Under the pieces are notes generated by a model that saw nothing but the letters and a program-made list of their open reading frames with translations, was not told where the DNA came from and searched no databases. A stretch of DNA of 64,000 bases from JBCBDX01 sp038529265 (GTDB taxonomy: Bacteria; Pseudomonadota; Alphaproteobacteria; Rhizobiales; Rhizobiaceae): the NCBI GenBank assembly GCA_038529265.1, contig JBCBDX010000006.1, positions 135,814 through 199,813 on the forward strand, given 5' to 3'. The translations under genes were made by a program, and so were the position numbers. Shown one piece after another: positions 1 to 9,138 of the stretch; the first letter of the stretch is position 1, and the number at the start of each line of letters is the position of its first letter.

Positions 1-825
1 ATCTGGCCACCGATCCGTTATTCGTTCCGTTCAGTGAACAAGGAAGTGCCGACGACAGCACCTTCCAAACCCGCCTTTATGTTTGAAAGCCGAGAAGCGC
101 TTTGTGCCGGCTATCCCGATGGCGTGGAGGATCGAAATTGCGTTGCCGGCAACTTTAACTGGCTGGGTACAGACGATCAGGCGCGCGATGTACTCGCTCG
201 CATGATCTACGGCTTCCGTATCTCGGTGTTGTTCGGTCTAATCCTTACCGCTGCTTCTGCCGTTATCGGCGTCACGGTGGGTGCGGTTCAAGGTTATTTC
301 GGCGGCTGGACTGATTTGATCGGTCAGCGCGTTATCGAAATCTGGTCGGCTATTCCGGTTCTTTACATTCTGCTCATCATGGCAGCGGTGTTGCCGCCCG
401 GCTTTTGGGTTCTGCTCGGCATTATGCTGCTGTTTTCATGGGTCGGGTTTGTGGGTGTTGTCCGTGCCGAGTTCTTGCGCGCGCGCAACTTCGAGTATGT
501 GAACGCGGCGCGGGCTCTCGGCGTTTCCAACGGCACCATAATGTTTCGCCATTTGTTGCCCAATGCGATGGTCGCGACCTTGACGTTCCTGCCTTTCATT
601 TTGAATGGCTCGATTACGACGCTGACGTCGCTTGACTTCCTTGGCTTTGGCTTGCCACCTGGATCGCCATCGCTCGGTGAACTCATTTTGCAAGGCAAGA
701 ACAATCTGCAATCGCCGTGGCTTGGCTTCACCGCGTTTTTCTCCGTGGCGATCATGCTTTCGCTTTTGATCTTTGTCGGTGAAGCGACGCGCGATGCGTT
801 CGATCCCCGAAAGACATTCTCATGA
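1..825 (+). CDS. yejE: YejE-type peptide ABC transporter permease, 5'-truncated by window edge
   Basis: Inner-membrane permease of a YejABEF-type oligopeptide importer. The frame is open from base 1, so the N-terminus lies outside the window; 274 residues are visible. They include the characteristic entry motif NWLGTDDQARDVLARMIYG, several hydrophobic helices, and the cytoplasmic coupling loop AARALGVSNGTIMFRHLLPN that contacts the ATPase. The C-terminal RDAFDPRKTF matches the YejE ending. An internal GTG at 34 is only an apparent start, because the upstream residues (WPPIRYSFRSVNKE) also fit the family. The stop overlaps the start of yejF by four bases, so the two are co-translated. Function is inferred from the family. 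Confidence 0.93.
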   Translation: MWPPIRYSFRSVNKEVPTTAPSKPAFMFESREALCAGYPDGVEDRNCVAGNFNWLGTDDQARDVLARMIYGFRISVLFGLILTAASAVIGVTVGAVQGYFGGWTDLIGQRVIEIWSAIPVLYILLIMAAVLPPGFWVLLGIMLLFSWVGFVGVVRAEFLRARNFEYVNAARALGVSNGTIMFRHLLPNAMVATLTFLPFILNGSITTLTSLDFLGFGLPPGSPSLGELILQGKNNLQSPWLGFTAFFSVAIMLSLLIFVGEATRDAFDPRKTFS

Positions 826-2453
826 CGGGTGCCCCATTGCTTTCCGTTCGTGACCTTTCTGTTGCATTCCATCAGGGCGGCAGCACCAATTTGGCTGTTG
901 ACCGAATTTCATTTGAAATCGCACAGGGTGAAACACTGGCTTTGGTTGGCGAGAGCGGATCGGGAAAGTCCGTCTCTGCCAACTCCGTTTTGAAGCTGCT
1001 GCCCTATCCATCAGCATCACATCCATCTGGCGAAATCGAATTCGACGGCAAAGAGCTCATGAACGCTCCGGAACATCAGCTACGACAAGTGCGTGGCAAT
1101 GATATTTCGATGATTTTTCAGGAGCCGATGACGTCGCTGAACCCGCTGCAGACCATCGAGCGCCAGATCGGTGAAGTGATCGCTTTGCATCAAGAAGTGG
1201 AAGATAACGGCAAGCGCGCGCGGACATTGGAACTGCTCAATCAGGTCGGCATTCGCGATCCCGAAAAGCGGCTCCAATCCTATCCGCATCAATTGTCTGG
1301 CGGGCAGCGCCAGCGCGTGATGATTGCCATGGCTTTGGCGAACACGCCCAAACTGTTGATCGCTGATGAACCGACAACGGCACTCGATGTAACGGTGCAA
1401 GCACAGATCCTCGAACTGCTCGACCAGCTGAAGCGAGATCGCAACATGTCGATGCTGTTCATCACGCACGATCTCGGTATCGTTCGCAAGATTGCTGACC
1501 GCGTTTGTGTGATGACAAATGGTGCGATCGTCGAGCATGGGCCAACGCAAGCGATCTTTGATAATCCGCAACACGCCTACACCAAGCACCTTCTGGCTGC
1601 CGAACCGAAAGGCAAACCTCCCTTGTTGGATAACACCGCGCCTACAGTGATGGCCGGCGACCAAGTGAAAGTCTGGTTTCCTATCAAACGCGGCTTCATG
1701 CGTCGCACGGTTGATCACGTCAAAGCTGTAGATGGTATTGATGTGAATGTACGGCGCGGACAAACGCTTGGTATTGTGGGCGAGAGTGGATCAGGCAAAA
1801 CGACCCTCGGGCTTGCACTGTCGCGATTGATTTCATCGGAAGGCAAAATCAGTTTCAACGATTTGGACTTGCAGGCGCTGTCCTTCAAGCAGATGCGTCC
1901 GATGCGCAAGGACCTCCAAATTGTATTCCAAGACCCTTACGGCTCGTTGTCGCCGCGCATGTCGGTCTCCGAGATCGTTGCCGAAGGCCTTCGCATCCAT
2001 CAACCTGCGATGACACCAGAACAGCGGGACGCCGCTGTTGTTCAGGCCCTTGATGAGGTTGGCGTCGATCCGGCAACCCGCTTCCGCTATCCACATGAGT
2101 TCTCTGGCGGGCAGCGCCAGCGCATCGCTATCGCGCGCGCGATGGCGCTCAAACCGAAATTTGTGATGCTCGATGAACCCACGTCGGCACTCGACATGAG
2201 TGTGCAGGCGCAAGTCGTCGATCTGCTTCGCGACTTGCAGAAAAAGCATGATCTGGCTTTTTTGTTTATCAGTCACGATCTCAAAGTCGTGCGTGCCTTG
2301 GCCAACGAAGTAATCGTCATGCGGGCAGGAAAGGTTGTCGAGTTTGGGCCGGCGGAACAGATTTTTGATGCGCCGAAAACTGATTACACAAAAGCATTGA
2401 TGGCAGCAGCCTTCGATATTGAAACGCGCCACAGCGCGGCGGTGATGGACTGA
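822..2453 (+). CDS. yejF: YejF-type peptide ABC transporter, double ATPase
   Basis: Cytoplasmic ATPase that powers the Yej peptide importer. At 543 residues it holds two complete nucleotide-binding domains in one chain: Walker A GESGSGKS at about 43-50 and GESGSGKT at about 320, each followed by an LSGGQ/FSGGQ signature and a DEPT Walker B (LLIADEPTTALD, VMLDEPTSALD) and an H-loop (ITHDLG, ISHDLK). The fused two-domain form is typical of YejF. It overlaps yejE by four bases and is followed four bases later by the dehydrogenase gene, so all three probably share a transcript. Well supported as to class; peptide specificity is inferred from YejE/YejF resemblance. Confidence 0.94.
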   Translation: MTGAPLLSVRDLSVAFHQGGSTNLAVDRISFEIAQGETLALVGESGSGKSVSANSVLKLLPYPSASHPSGEIEFDGKELMNAPEHQLRQVRGNDISMIFQEPMTSLNPLQTIERQIGEVIALHQEVEDNGKRARTLELLNQVGIRDPEKRLQSYPHQLSGGQRQRVMIAMALANTPKLLIADEPTTALDVTVQAQILELLDQLKRDRNMSMLFITHDLGIVRKIADRVCVMTNGAIVEHGPTQAIFDNPQHAYTKHLLAAEPKGKPPLLDNTAPTVMAGDQVKVWFPIKRGFMRRTVDHVKAVDGIDVNVRRGQTLGIVGESGSGKTTLGLALSRLISSEGKISFNDLDLQALSFKQMRPMRKDLQIVFQDPYGSLSPRMSVSEIVAEGLRIHQPAMTPEQRDAAVVQALDEVGVDPATRFRYPHEFSGGQRQRIAIARAMALKPKFVMLDEPTSALDMSVQAQVVDLLRDLQKKHDLAFLFISHDLKVVRALANEVIVMRAGKVVEFGPAEQIFDAPKTDYTKALMAAAFDIETRHSAAVMD

Positions 2454-2456
2454 GTT

Positions 2457-3416
2457 ATGGACAATGCTGGCACTATATTTCTCGCCGTAACCGGCTTTGA
2501 TCCGGCGGTCTGGAAAGATCACCTACAAAAGGCCGCACCGCACCGCAGGGTCATAACGGATATTGGTGAAGTCGATGACCCGAGCGTGATCGAGTATGCG
2601 GTGGTGTGGAAACAGCGTCCTGGCGTGTTGAACGCTTTGCGCAATCTCAAGGCCATTTTCTCCATCGGTGCAGGCGTCGATCATATTTTCAATGATCATG
2701 ATTTGCCTGACGTACCCATTGTACGCGTCGTCGCTAGTGACCTTACTGACAGGATGAGCGAATATATCGTTTGGCAGGTGCTCGATCAGCATCGTCGAGG
2801 CCCTGCCTATCGCCAACAGCAAAAAGAGCGGGTTTGGCGTGAAGACCGCTTGCAGCCCGCAGCGTCGGAAATAACAGTCGGGATTCTGGGACTGGGCGTA
2901 TTGGGCACAGATGCGGCCCGCAAGCTCAGCGTTCTGGGTTTCAAAGTGACGGGTTGGAGCCGAACTAAGAAAACAGTCTCTGGCGTTGAAACCTTTCACG
3001 GTGAAGAGGGCCTTGGCGCTTTCTTGCGCAGTGCGGACATTGTCGCTTGCCTTCTACCGCTAACACCGCAAACCCATGGCATTCTATCAAAGCCACTTTT
3101 CATCAACATGAAACGTAACGGGCCGCTCGGTTCTACTATTTTGATCAATGCCGGGCGTGGTAAGCTTCAGAACGAAGCCGACATTCTGGCCGCCCTGGAT
3201 AATGGTTGGCTTGGGGCTGCATGCTTGGATGTTTTTCAAGAAGAGCCGCTCGCACAGGACAGTGCACTATGGGACCACCCCAAAGTAACGATCACGCCCC
3301 ATGCTGCGGCGACATCTGATCCGGCAGCTCTGATACCACCCATGATCAGTCAAATGGATGCCCATGATGGTGGCGCGCCGCTTATAAATCTGGTCGATCG
3401 CGAGGCTGGTTATTAG
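2457..3416 (+). CDS. ghrA: D-2-hydroxyacid dehydrogenase, GhrA-like (glyoxylate/hydroxypyruvate reductase)
   Basis: NAD(P)H-dependent reductase of 2-keto acids such as glyoxylate and hydroxypyruvate. The 319-residue protein has the Rossmann dinucleotide motif GILGLGVLG at about residues 142-150, the catalytic arginine in LINAGRGK, the glutamate in QEEPL, and the histidine in ITPHAAA, which together make the Arg-Glu-His triad of the family. Length and the ending suit the short GhrA group rather than SerA. It lies directly behind yejF, which suggests co-transcription but no obvious functional link. Its TAG stop shares four bases with the stop of the convergent NlpC/P60 gene. Exact substrate is inferred. 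Confidence 0.85.
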   Translation: MDNAGTIFLAVTGFDPAVWKDHLQKAAPHRRVITDIGEVDDPSVIEYAVVWKQRPGVLNALRNLKAIFSIGAGVDHIFNDHDLPDVPIVRVVASDLTDRMSEYIVWQVLDQHRRGPAYRQQQKERVWREDRLQPAASEITVGILGLGVLGTDAARKLSVLGFKVTGWSRTKKTVSGVETFHGEEGLGAFLRSADIVACLLPLTPQTHGILSKPLFINMKRNGPLGSTILINAGRGKLQNEADILAALDNGWLGAACLDVFQEEPLAQDSALWDHPKVTITPHAAATSDPAALIPPMISQMDAHDGGAPLINLVDREAGY

Positions 3417-4273
3417 TTTGGCCGCTTGTACCCGATGGGCTCGGCGTAAAGATAAGCGATGCGGTCTATGGCATCCTGGGTAATCTCGATAGCAACACTC
3501 ATTGTGTGCGCATTGGCATGAATGATGGTTTCCGCATCACGCACGATGGCGACATGGCCTTTCCAGAAAATCAGATCGCCACGCTGCAAACCAAAAGATG
3601 GGTCGACGGCCTCGCCGACAGTCTCAAACTGCATGTCAGAATCGCGCAGAACTGTGTTGCCGCACATGGCCATCGACAATTGCACAAGGCCAGAACAGTC
3701 TATGCCAAAAGCGGAATTGCCGCCCCACAGATAAGGTGTTCCAAGCAGGCTTTCGGCAACGTCGACATAGTCGTTTGAGAAAGACTCAACTGCATTCAGA
3801 TGGCGTTCAAAGATCCACAAGCCGCTCGACATTCGCACATAAGGCGTACCGCGTGTTTCGGTTCTATCGACAATGCAAACCTCAGTGCCGAGCGATAATG
3901 TGGCGACGCATGGACTCTTGAGGTCTGGCTCAGGGTAGCAAAAGGTACGCGGCGCCGTGACGCGATGTGTTGATGTTTCGGGCGCGCCGTTTGTGAGTGA
4001 GCTTGATTGCACATATCCGACATAGCCATCGGAATTGCTCTGTATCCAGCTCCAGCCGTCAGCTTCATCAAAGACAGTGACACGCTCATTGAGTTTGAAC
4101 TGTGTATCCACGCCCGCGTCGGCTTCTGGACGGTTCTTCACGTCGCAGACCGGGACATCGATGTAGGCAGGGCGTCCGTCGGTGAAGCGCGTTGCCTTCA
4201 CCCGACCTTTAAGCCGCGTGTCAGCCAAATCGGTGCGGAAAGCATTCAGCCTGCTGTCCAGTCTTACCGTCAT
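3413..4273 (-). CDS. NlpC/P60 (C40) family cell-wall hydrolase with SH3-like region
   Basis: Putative gamma-D-glutamyl-diamino acid endopeptidase acting on peptidoglycan peptides. The first half has SH3-like segments (RVTVFDEADGWSWIQ, DGYVGYV), the second half the C40 catalytic domain: Cys193 in GIDCSGLVQLSM, His240 in WKGHVAIV and a polar residue in HANAH. No signal peptide is visible, as is common for this alphaproteobacterial group. The start at 4273 is preferred over 4285 because its ATG overlaps the MarR stop as ATGA, giving translational coupling. It is the last gene of an aminopeptidase-MarR-hydrolase operon, a set often kept together in this order of bacteria. Confidence 0.85.
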   Translation of the reverse strand: MTVRLDSRLNAFRTDLADTRLKGRVKATRFTDGRPAYIDVPVCDVKNRPEADAGVDTQFKLNERVTVFDEADGWSWIQSNSDGYVGYVQSSSLTNGAPETSTHRVTAPRTFCYPEPDLKSPCVATLSLGTEVCIVDRTETRGTPYVRMSSGLWIFERHLNAVESFSNDYVDVAESLLGTPYLWGGNSAFGIDCSGLVQLSMAMCGNTVLRDSDMQFETVGEAVDPSFGLQRGDLIFWKGHVAIVRDAETIIHANAHTMSVAIEITQDAIDRIAYLYAEPIGYKRPN

Positions 4274-4629
4274 TTGGCGAGCCACTTTGCTTTTTCGACA
4301 ACCAAGTCGGAGAACCGTTCAAGATACAGCGCCCCTTCTACTGTCTTGCCGATGATAACATTTCGACGATCCTTGGGGTCGCGCCGACGCATAACGAGCT
4401 TCATCTGCCCCATCGTGTCCAATGCCCGTGTTATAACCGGTTTTGTCACATTCAGTTTTGCCGCCAAACCACGAACTGTATGAGGTGGGGGATCCATATA
4501 GATCGACAAAAGGATCGCCATTTGACGTGTTGTGAGATCATGTTCGCGCTCGGTAACTTCATTGAGCACCACATCCCGCCATAGGCCTAGCGCCTGACTT
4601 GGTTTCAGAGCAACACTCATACGCATCAT
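4270..4629 (-). CDS. MarR-type winged-helix regulator
   Basis: Small DNA-binding regulator of 119 residues. The winged-helix core is visible: a helix-turn-helix in TVRGLAAKLNVTKPVITRAL followed by the wing with MKLVMRRRDPKDRRNV, the classic MarR DxRD/R signature. It lacks long N- and C-terminal dimerisation helices, so it is short for MarR. It sits between the aminopeptidase gene (46-base gap) and the NlpC/P60 gene (four-base overlap). Three in-frame ATGs lie at its start (4629, 4626, 4620) and none has a strong ribosome-binding site, so the exact start is uncertain. Its target is unknown; self-regulation of the operon is possible. Confidence 0.82.
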   Translation of the reverse strand: MMRMSVALKPSQALGLWRDVVLNEVTEREHDLTTRQMAILLSIYMDPPPHTVRGLAAKLNVTKPVITRALDTMGQMKLVMRRRDPKDRRNVIIGKTVEGALYLERFSDLVVEKAKWLAK

Positions 4630-4674
4630 ACAGTTAGTTTCGGATGCGTTATGATAAACGCAGCCTGCTCAAGA

Positions 4675-6087
4675 TCAAGCCTTGGCCCGCTTTTTGGGCG
4701 GATAGCGCCGTTCCAAAACACTGAATAGGGCGCGAAGTCCCTGTGCCTCTCCGCCAACGGAGCTGTGTGGCTTGCCAGATGTTGACCAGGCGAACACATC
4801 GAAATGAACCCACGCTTGCGCGCGTTTGACGAATTTTTGCAAGAACAAGGCCGCGGTGATCGCCCCAGCCAGTCCGTCCGAAGTAATGTTGCAGCAATCG
4901 GCAACATTGGATGACAGGTTTTTGGCGTATGCCTTCCAGAGCGGCAAGCGCCAGATTGGATCGAGCTCAAGTGTCGATGCATCGGCAAGTTCAGCGGCAA
5001 GCGCTTCATCATCGGTGAAGAACGGCGCGACATCAGGGCCCATCGCAACGCGCGCAGCGCCGGTCAGCGTGGCAAAATCAATCAGCATTTCCGGTGTTTC
5101 TTCATCGGCGAGGGAAAGGGCATCAGCCAAAACCAGCCGACCTTCAGCGTCCGTGTTGCCTATCTCCACGGTTATACCATCGCGTGACGGGTAGACATCG
5201 CCCGGTCGAAACGCGTTCGCCGAGATGGAGTTTTCTACCGTTGGCACCAACAAACGCAGGCGCACATCGAGTTTCGCTGCCATGATCATATCGGCAAGTG
5301 CGATCATGTGGGCAGCGCCGCCCATGTCCTTCTTCATGTTGCGCATCGAGCCGCCGGGTTTGATGTTCAAACCGCCAGTATCATAAGCCACACCTTTGCC
5401 AACCAAAGTCAGTTTAGGCGCACCGCGTCTGCCCCATTTGATATCAACCAACCGTGGCTCTTGCGCCGCCGCGCGGCCAACGGCATGGATCAAGGGAAAG
5501 TTTTTGGATAGTAGATCGTCGCCGGAAACGACTTTGACACTGGCTTTGTGCGCGCGCGCGATGGCCCTTGCTGCGCCTTCAATCGCATCAGGCCCCATAT
5601 CGTTGGCCGGCGTGTTAACGAGATTGCGGACTGCGTAGACCCCTTTGGCCTTGCGCAGAACTGTGTCCAGTTTGGCATATGCAGGTGGATGCAGCTCGAT
5701 CTCGCGCGGTTTGGATTTTCTGTAGCGGTCGAAAGTGTAAGCGCCCAGCAAATAGCCAAGCATCAACTGGTCCGCATCGACATGTTCGGGGACCTTATCG
5801 ATGTACCAAATACCATCATTCAGGTGTTTGGTTAGTCCTCCTGCAGCAAATGGGTTTGCATCTGACCCCAAACCCAAAACAGCGCAGTCTACTGCGCCTT
5901 CTGATGAGCCACCCGGTATCAAGCAGACAAACTCTGTATCGACTGCCTGACCGTTTGCCTCCAACCAAGCCTTTGCACCCGGCGGAAGCTCGTTCGCATC
6001 ACCGGTCGTCACATAGATTGGTTTGGCCGCCTTTGTGCGCGGTCCGTCAATGATCAGGGCATCCAGCGCTGCTGCTGTATCGTTCAC
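4675..6087 (-). CDS. M17 leucyl aminopeptidase family protein
   Basis: Cytoplasmic two-metal aminopeptidase that removes N-terminal residues from peptides. The C-terminal catalytic half carries the expected residues: Lys231 and Asp236 (GKGVAYDTGGLNIKPGG), catalytic Lys243, Asp254 (MKKDMGG), and Asp313, Glu315, Arg317 (NTDAEGRLVLADAL). The 470-residue length fits the PepA-like branch with a short N-terminal domain, distinct from canonical PepA. First gene of the operon that continues with MarR and the NlpC/P60 hydrolase; it may help recycle cell-wall or imported peptides, which is inference from the neighbours. The start region lies opposite tadD with about 100 bases between the two starts. 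Confidence 0.92.
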   Translation of the reverse strand: MNDTAAALDALIIDGPRTKAAKPIYVTTGDANELPPGAKAWLEANGQAVDTEFVCLIPGGSSEGAVDCAVLGLGSDANPFAAGGLTKHLNDGIWYIDKVPEHVDADQLMLGYLLGAYTFDRYRKSKPREIELHPPAYAKLDTVLRKAKGVYAVRNLVNTPANDMGPDAIEGAARAIARAHKASVKVVSGDDLLSKNFPLIHAVGRAAAQEPRLVDIKWGRRGAPKLTLVGKGVAYDTGGLNIKPGGSMRNMKKDMGGAAHMIALADMIMAAKLDVRLRLLVPTVENSISANAFRPGDVYPSRDGITVEIGNTDAEGRLVLADALSLADEETPEMLIDFATLTGAARVAMGPDVAPFFTDDEALAAELADASTLELDPIWRLPLWKAYAKNLSSNVADCCNITSDGLAGAITAALFLQKFVKRAQAWVHFDVFAWSTSGKPHSSVGGEAQGLRALFSVLERRYPPKKRAKA

Positions 6088-6090
6088 TCG

Positions 6091-6139
6091 TTAACTCCGC
6101 GTTAGGGATGATTGATTACTCATTGTTAACCGATATTAA
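6091..6139. promoter_or_regulatory. TTAA-rich candidate CtrA-like sites
   Basis: In the short gap between the divergent aminopeptidase and tadD genes, TTAA (6091) and TTAG (6102) are separated by seven bases, close to the CtrA consensus TTAA-N7-TTAA. A second pair of TTAA (6126 and 6136) is spaced by six. CtrA controls pilus genes in Caulobacter relatives, so the location next to a tad gene is suggestive. The first site is almost on top of the aminopeptidase start, and the second has the wrong spacing by one base, so this is weak evidence. Confidence 0.25.
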
Positions 6140-6190
6140 CGCTCAGTTGTCGCGCTTTGTCGCCCGCTTGTCGAGACCAGGTTCAGGGGA

Positions 6191-7003
6191 ATGCCTATGG
6201 CGAAAAGAATGGTCAAACATGTAATGAGATCGCGACGCTTGATAATGTTGCTCGCTGCAAGCTCTGTTGCCCTTTCTGCTTGTGCCACTGATCCGACAAA
6301 AACTGGTTCCATCCGACCGGGTGCAAAGCCGGTTGAACAGATGACAGCGCTTGAACTACAACAGGCGCTAGGCTCCTATCAGCGGCTCTATGATCGCAAT
6401 CCAAATGACAAATCAGTTGCAATGGCCTTTGCATCGGTACTGCGAATGAATGGCCGCGATGAACAAGCTCTGGCTGTAATGCGCAAGGCCGCCATCACAC
6501 ATCCTGAAGACAGGGCTGTTTTAGCAGCTTACGGTAAAGCACTCGCCGGTGCAGGTGAATTCACGGCTGCTTTAGACGCTATTCAGCGCGCGCAAAACCC
6601 GACCAGCCCGGATTGGCGTTTGATGTCGGCTGAAGGCGCAATTTACGATCAGACGGGACGACCCCAGCAAGCGCGGGAGCGTTACCGGAAAGCACTGCAA
6701 CTGCGCCCTAACGAACCTTCTGTCCTATCAAACCTGTCGATGAGCCTGATCCTTGAGGGCAATCTGACAGAAGCCGAACGTCATCTGCGTACAGCAGTTC
6801 AACAGCCAGGAGCCGATAGCCGGGTTCGCCAGAACCTAGCACTCGTTGTTGGTTTGCAGGGACGTTTTGAAGAAGCCAAGAGCATCGCCATGCGCGAGCT
6901 TTCACCGCAGCAAGCCGCGGAGAACATGCAGTATCTTGAGAACATGTTATCTCAGGAAAACGCCTGGGCACTGATCAAGCAAGAAGACCGCTCAACCAAC
7001 TAG
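6191..7003 (+). CDS. tadD: TadD-like TPR lipoprotein of the Flp pilus
   Basis: Probable outer-membrane lipoprotein that assists tad pilus assembly. It starts with a basic stretch and a hydrophobic segment ending in the lipobox ALSAC (Cys31), followed by repeated tetratricopeptide units, e.g. NPNDKSVAMAFASVLRMNG and RPNEPSVLSNLSMSLILEG. The C-terminal LSPQQAAENMQYLENML segment resembles TadD. It is transcribed away from the main cpa operon, separated by a bidirectional terminator at 7044-7070. Start chosen at 6191; in-frame ATGs at 6197, 6209 and 6224 are also possible. Confidence 0.82.
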   Translation: MPMAKRMVKHVMRSRRLIMLLAASSVALSACATDPTKTGSIRPGAKPVEQMTALELQQALGSYQRLYDRNPNDKSVAMAFASVLRMNGRDEQALAVMRKAAITHPEDRAVLAAYGKALAGAGEFTAALDAIQRAQNPTSPDWRLMSAEGAIYDQTGRPQQARERYRKALQLRPNEPSVLSNLSMSLILEGNLTEAERHLRTAVQQPGADSRVRQNLALVVGLQGRFEEAKSIAMRELSPQQAAENMQYLENMLSQENAWALIKQEDRSTN

Positions 7004-7043
7004 GCCTATATTCAGCGCCATAGGCCAAATTTGGAGAGAAAAA

Positions 7044-7070
7044 AGGCTCAAGGACTTTTTCCTTGAGCCT
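7044..7070. terminator. Bidirectional intrinsic terminator between tadD and tadC
   Basis: Perfect 11-base inverted repeat (AGGCTCAAGGA ... TCCTTGAGCCT) with a five-base loop, an A-rich left flank and a T-rich right flank ending in ATTTTT. It lies between two genes that converge on it, so it can serve tadD from the left and the pilus operon from the right. Confidence 0.85.
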
Positions 7071-7112
7071 ATTAATTTTTCAGATTGTGGGATTTAGCGC
7101 TTGGCGAACGAT

Positions 7113-8114
7113 CTAGAAGATGCCACCGCGCTCGGAGATCTGAATGCCTGCTGGCCCTAGGATCACGCCGAACAGAACCGGCAGGAAGAACAGGATCATC
7201 GGGACCGTCAGTTTTGGAGGCAGGGCCGCAGCTTTCTTTTCAGCTTCGTTCATACGCTGATCACGGCTCTCATTGGCCAGAACGCGCAGCGCATGGCCGA
7301 CGGGCGTACCATAACGTTCCGCCTGAATAAGCGCTTGCGATACAGCCTGAACGCTCTCAAGCCCGGTACGTTGAGCCAGATTGTCATATGCCTGGCGGCG
7401 CTCGGACAGATAAGACAGTTCTGCACCGACGAGAACCAGTTCTTCAGCCAATGGAATGGAGTTCATACCGATTTCGGCGGCGACTTTTCGGAAGGCTGCC
7501 TCAATGGACATCCCGGATTCCACACAGATCAGCAGCAGGTCCAGCGCGTCTGGCCAGGCTTTTTTGATGCTGTTCTTGCGCTTGTTGGCGAGGTTGCCGA
7601 CATAAAGGTTAGGCGCATAAAAGCCCGCATAGGCAGTCATGAGACAAATGGCGAAACGGGCCATGGATGTCTGCTCTTTGAAATTGCCCAAGCCATAGAC
7701 ATAAAGCGCGCCAAGCGCGAAGAACACGAATGGCAGTGTAAAGCGCGCAAACAGGAACAGGTTCAGTGGCTGTTGACCGCGGAAGCCGGCTGAACGCAAC
7801 TTTGCAACCGTCGCGTCATCGGCGAGCGCCTTCTTCAGATCGAGCCTGTCGACAATACCGGTAATGCCGTTCTTCTCGGCTTTATCCATCCGCAAAGCGC
7901 CACGCGCGCTCTGTTTTTCTGAAGCCAGTCTGGCGCGTTCCTTGGCGCGGATTTCATCACGCTCCAACGCAACACTTTTCATACGTGACTTTAGCTCGTT
8001 GCCGCCGAGCATGGGCGCCAACAAGGTGAATATCGTGGCAAAGACACTGATCGCTGTCAGGACCGCAAACAGGAACTGCGGCGATGTCATTATCTCGATG
8101 ATAGAAGAAACCAT
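7113..8114 (-). CDS. tadC: TadC, GspF-type inner-membrane pilus platform protein
   Basis: Polytopic inner-membrane protein of the type II secretion F family; together with TadB it forms the platform driven by the CpaF ATPase. The 333-residue protein has an N-terminal hydrophobic segment, a pair of helices near 115-165, the F domain with WPDALDLLLICVESGMSIEA and LIQAERYGTPVGHALRVLA, and a final membrane span (PMILFFLPVLFGVILGPAG). The gene begins four bases after tadB ends and is the last of the operon before the terminator at 7044-7070. Confidence 0.92.
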   Translation of the reverse strand: MVSSIIEIMTSPQFLFAVLTAISVFATIFTLLAPMLGGNELKSRMKSVALERDEIRAKERARLASEKQSARGALRMDKAEKNGITGIVDRLDLKKALADDATVAKLRSAGFRGQQPLNLFLFARFTLPFVFFALGALYVYGLGNFKEQTSMARFAICLMTAYAGFYAPNLYVGNLANKRKNSIKKAWPDALDLLLICVESGMSIEAAFRKVAAEIGMNSIPLAEELVLVGAELSYLSERRQAYDNLAQRTGLESVQAVSQALIQAERYGTPVGHALRVLANESRDQRMNEAEKKAAALPPKLTVPMILFFLPVLFGVILGPAGIQISERGGIF

Positions 8115-8118
8115 GCGC

Positions 8119-9138
8119 CTAGACCTCGAAGTTGATCATCTGGCGCATCACGAAGATGCCGATGCCCATCCAGACCGCTGAAACGCCCAGGATCATCAAA
8201 CCTGCGTCCGTCGTGAACAGCAGCATGATATATTCCGGGCTCGACAAATAAACGAGGACAGTCACGATAACCGGCAAGGCACCAATGATGGCCGCCGATG
8301 CTTTGGCTTCCATCGACATGGCAGCGACTTTGGCTTTCATCGTTTTGCGTGCGCGTAGTACCTTTGAGAGGTTGCCCAGAGCTTCTGACAAGTTACCACC
8401 GGCTTGCGCTTGAATCTGGATCACAATGGCAAAGAAGTTGGCCTCAGATAGCGGCATGCTCTCATACATGCGAGCAACCGATTCAGGTGTTGAAAGGCCC
8501 AATTGTTGACCTTCCACGATACGGCGAAACTCCGAGCGTACCGGTTCTTTCGCTTCTGTTGCGATCAGGCGCAAACCATCATTGAGTGGCAGGCCGGATT
8601 TGATGGCGCGCACAATAATATCAATGGAGTTTGGAAACTCTTCCAGGAATTTGGACATGCGCCGGGCGCGCATCATGCCGACAACCCAGCGCGGCACACC
8701 AAAGGCTGCCGCAAAAAAGATGCCAGGAATGATATAAAGCGGCGCACCCATGAACATGCCGAGTACCCCAAACACTACGCCGCAGATGGCGGAGTAAATG
8801 TAGAAGGTCCGCATTTCGATCTTCAGTCCGGCCTGCTGGATTTGCAGCTTTAGGCCGGGCTTTTGGATCTTTGACTGCCGGTCCTTGTTCTTTTCATCAA
8901 GATCAGAGAGCGACTCGGCAATGGCTTTGCGGCGCTTTTGACCTTCAGCTGCCTTGTCAAACGCTGCGCGCTTGGACCGGCTGTCGGTCTGCGCCGCTTT
9001 GATCTTTGACAGGCGACGCGTTTGCGATTGTTCGTTCTCAATGGTGTTATAGAAAAACGCGTAAAGGACACCGCCAATGCCCAGCAAAGCGAGAAAGAAA
9101 ATCGCGATAGCAGCTGCTGGAAAGCCCAGGATGGTCAT
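8119..9138 (-). CDS. tadB: TadB, GspF-type inner-membrane pilus platform protein
   Basis: Second GspF-type platform protein of the Flp pilus machine. An N-terminal membrane span is followed by a charged cytoplasmic stretch rich in Lys/Arg (residues about 35-85), two hydrophobic helices, and the F domain with EFPNSIDIIVRAIKSGLPLN and QIQAQAGGNLSEALGNLSKV, then two C-terminal spans. Its ATG overlaps the cpaF stop as ATGA (9135-9138), so it is translationally coupled to the ATPase gene. Length (339) matches the family. Confidence 0.92.
   Translation of the reverse strand: MTILGFPAAAIAIFFLALLGIGGVLYAFFYNTIENEQSQTRRLSKIKAAQTDSRSKRAAFDKAAEGQKRRKAIAESLSDLDEKNKDRQSKIQKPGLKLQIQQAGLKIEMRTFYIYSAICGVVFGVLGMFMGAPLYIIPGIFFAAAFGVPRWVVGMMRARRMSKFLEEFPNSIDIIVRAIKSGLPLNDGLRLIATEAKEPVRSEFRRIVEGQQLGLSTPESVARMYESMPLSEANFFAIVIQIQAQAGGNLSEALGNLSKVLRARKTMKAKVAAMSMEAKASAAIIGALPVIVTVLVYLSSPEYIMLLFTTDAGLMILGVSAVWMGIGIFVMRQMINFEV

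Noticed and set aside
1080..1763. Long open frames opposite yejF
   Set aside because: They mirror the codon pattern of the strongly supported yejF gene on the other strand and show no domain or ribosome-binding site of their own.
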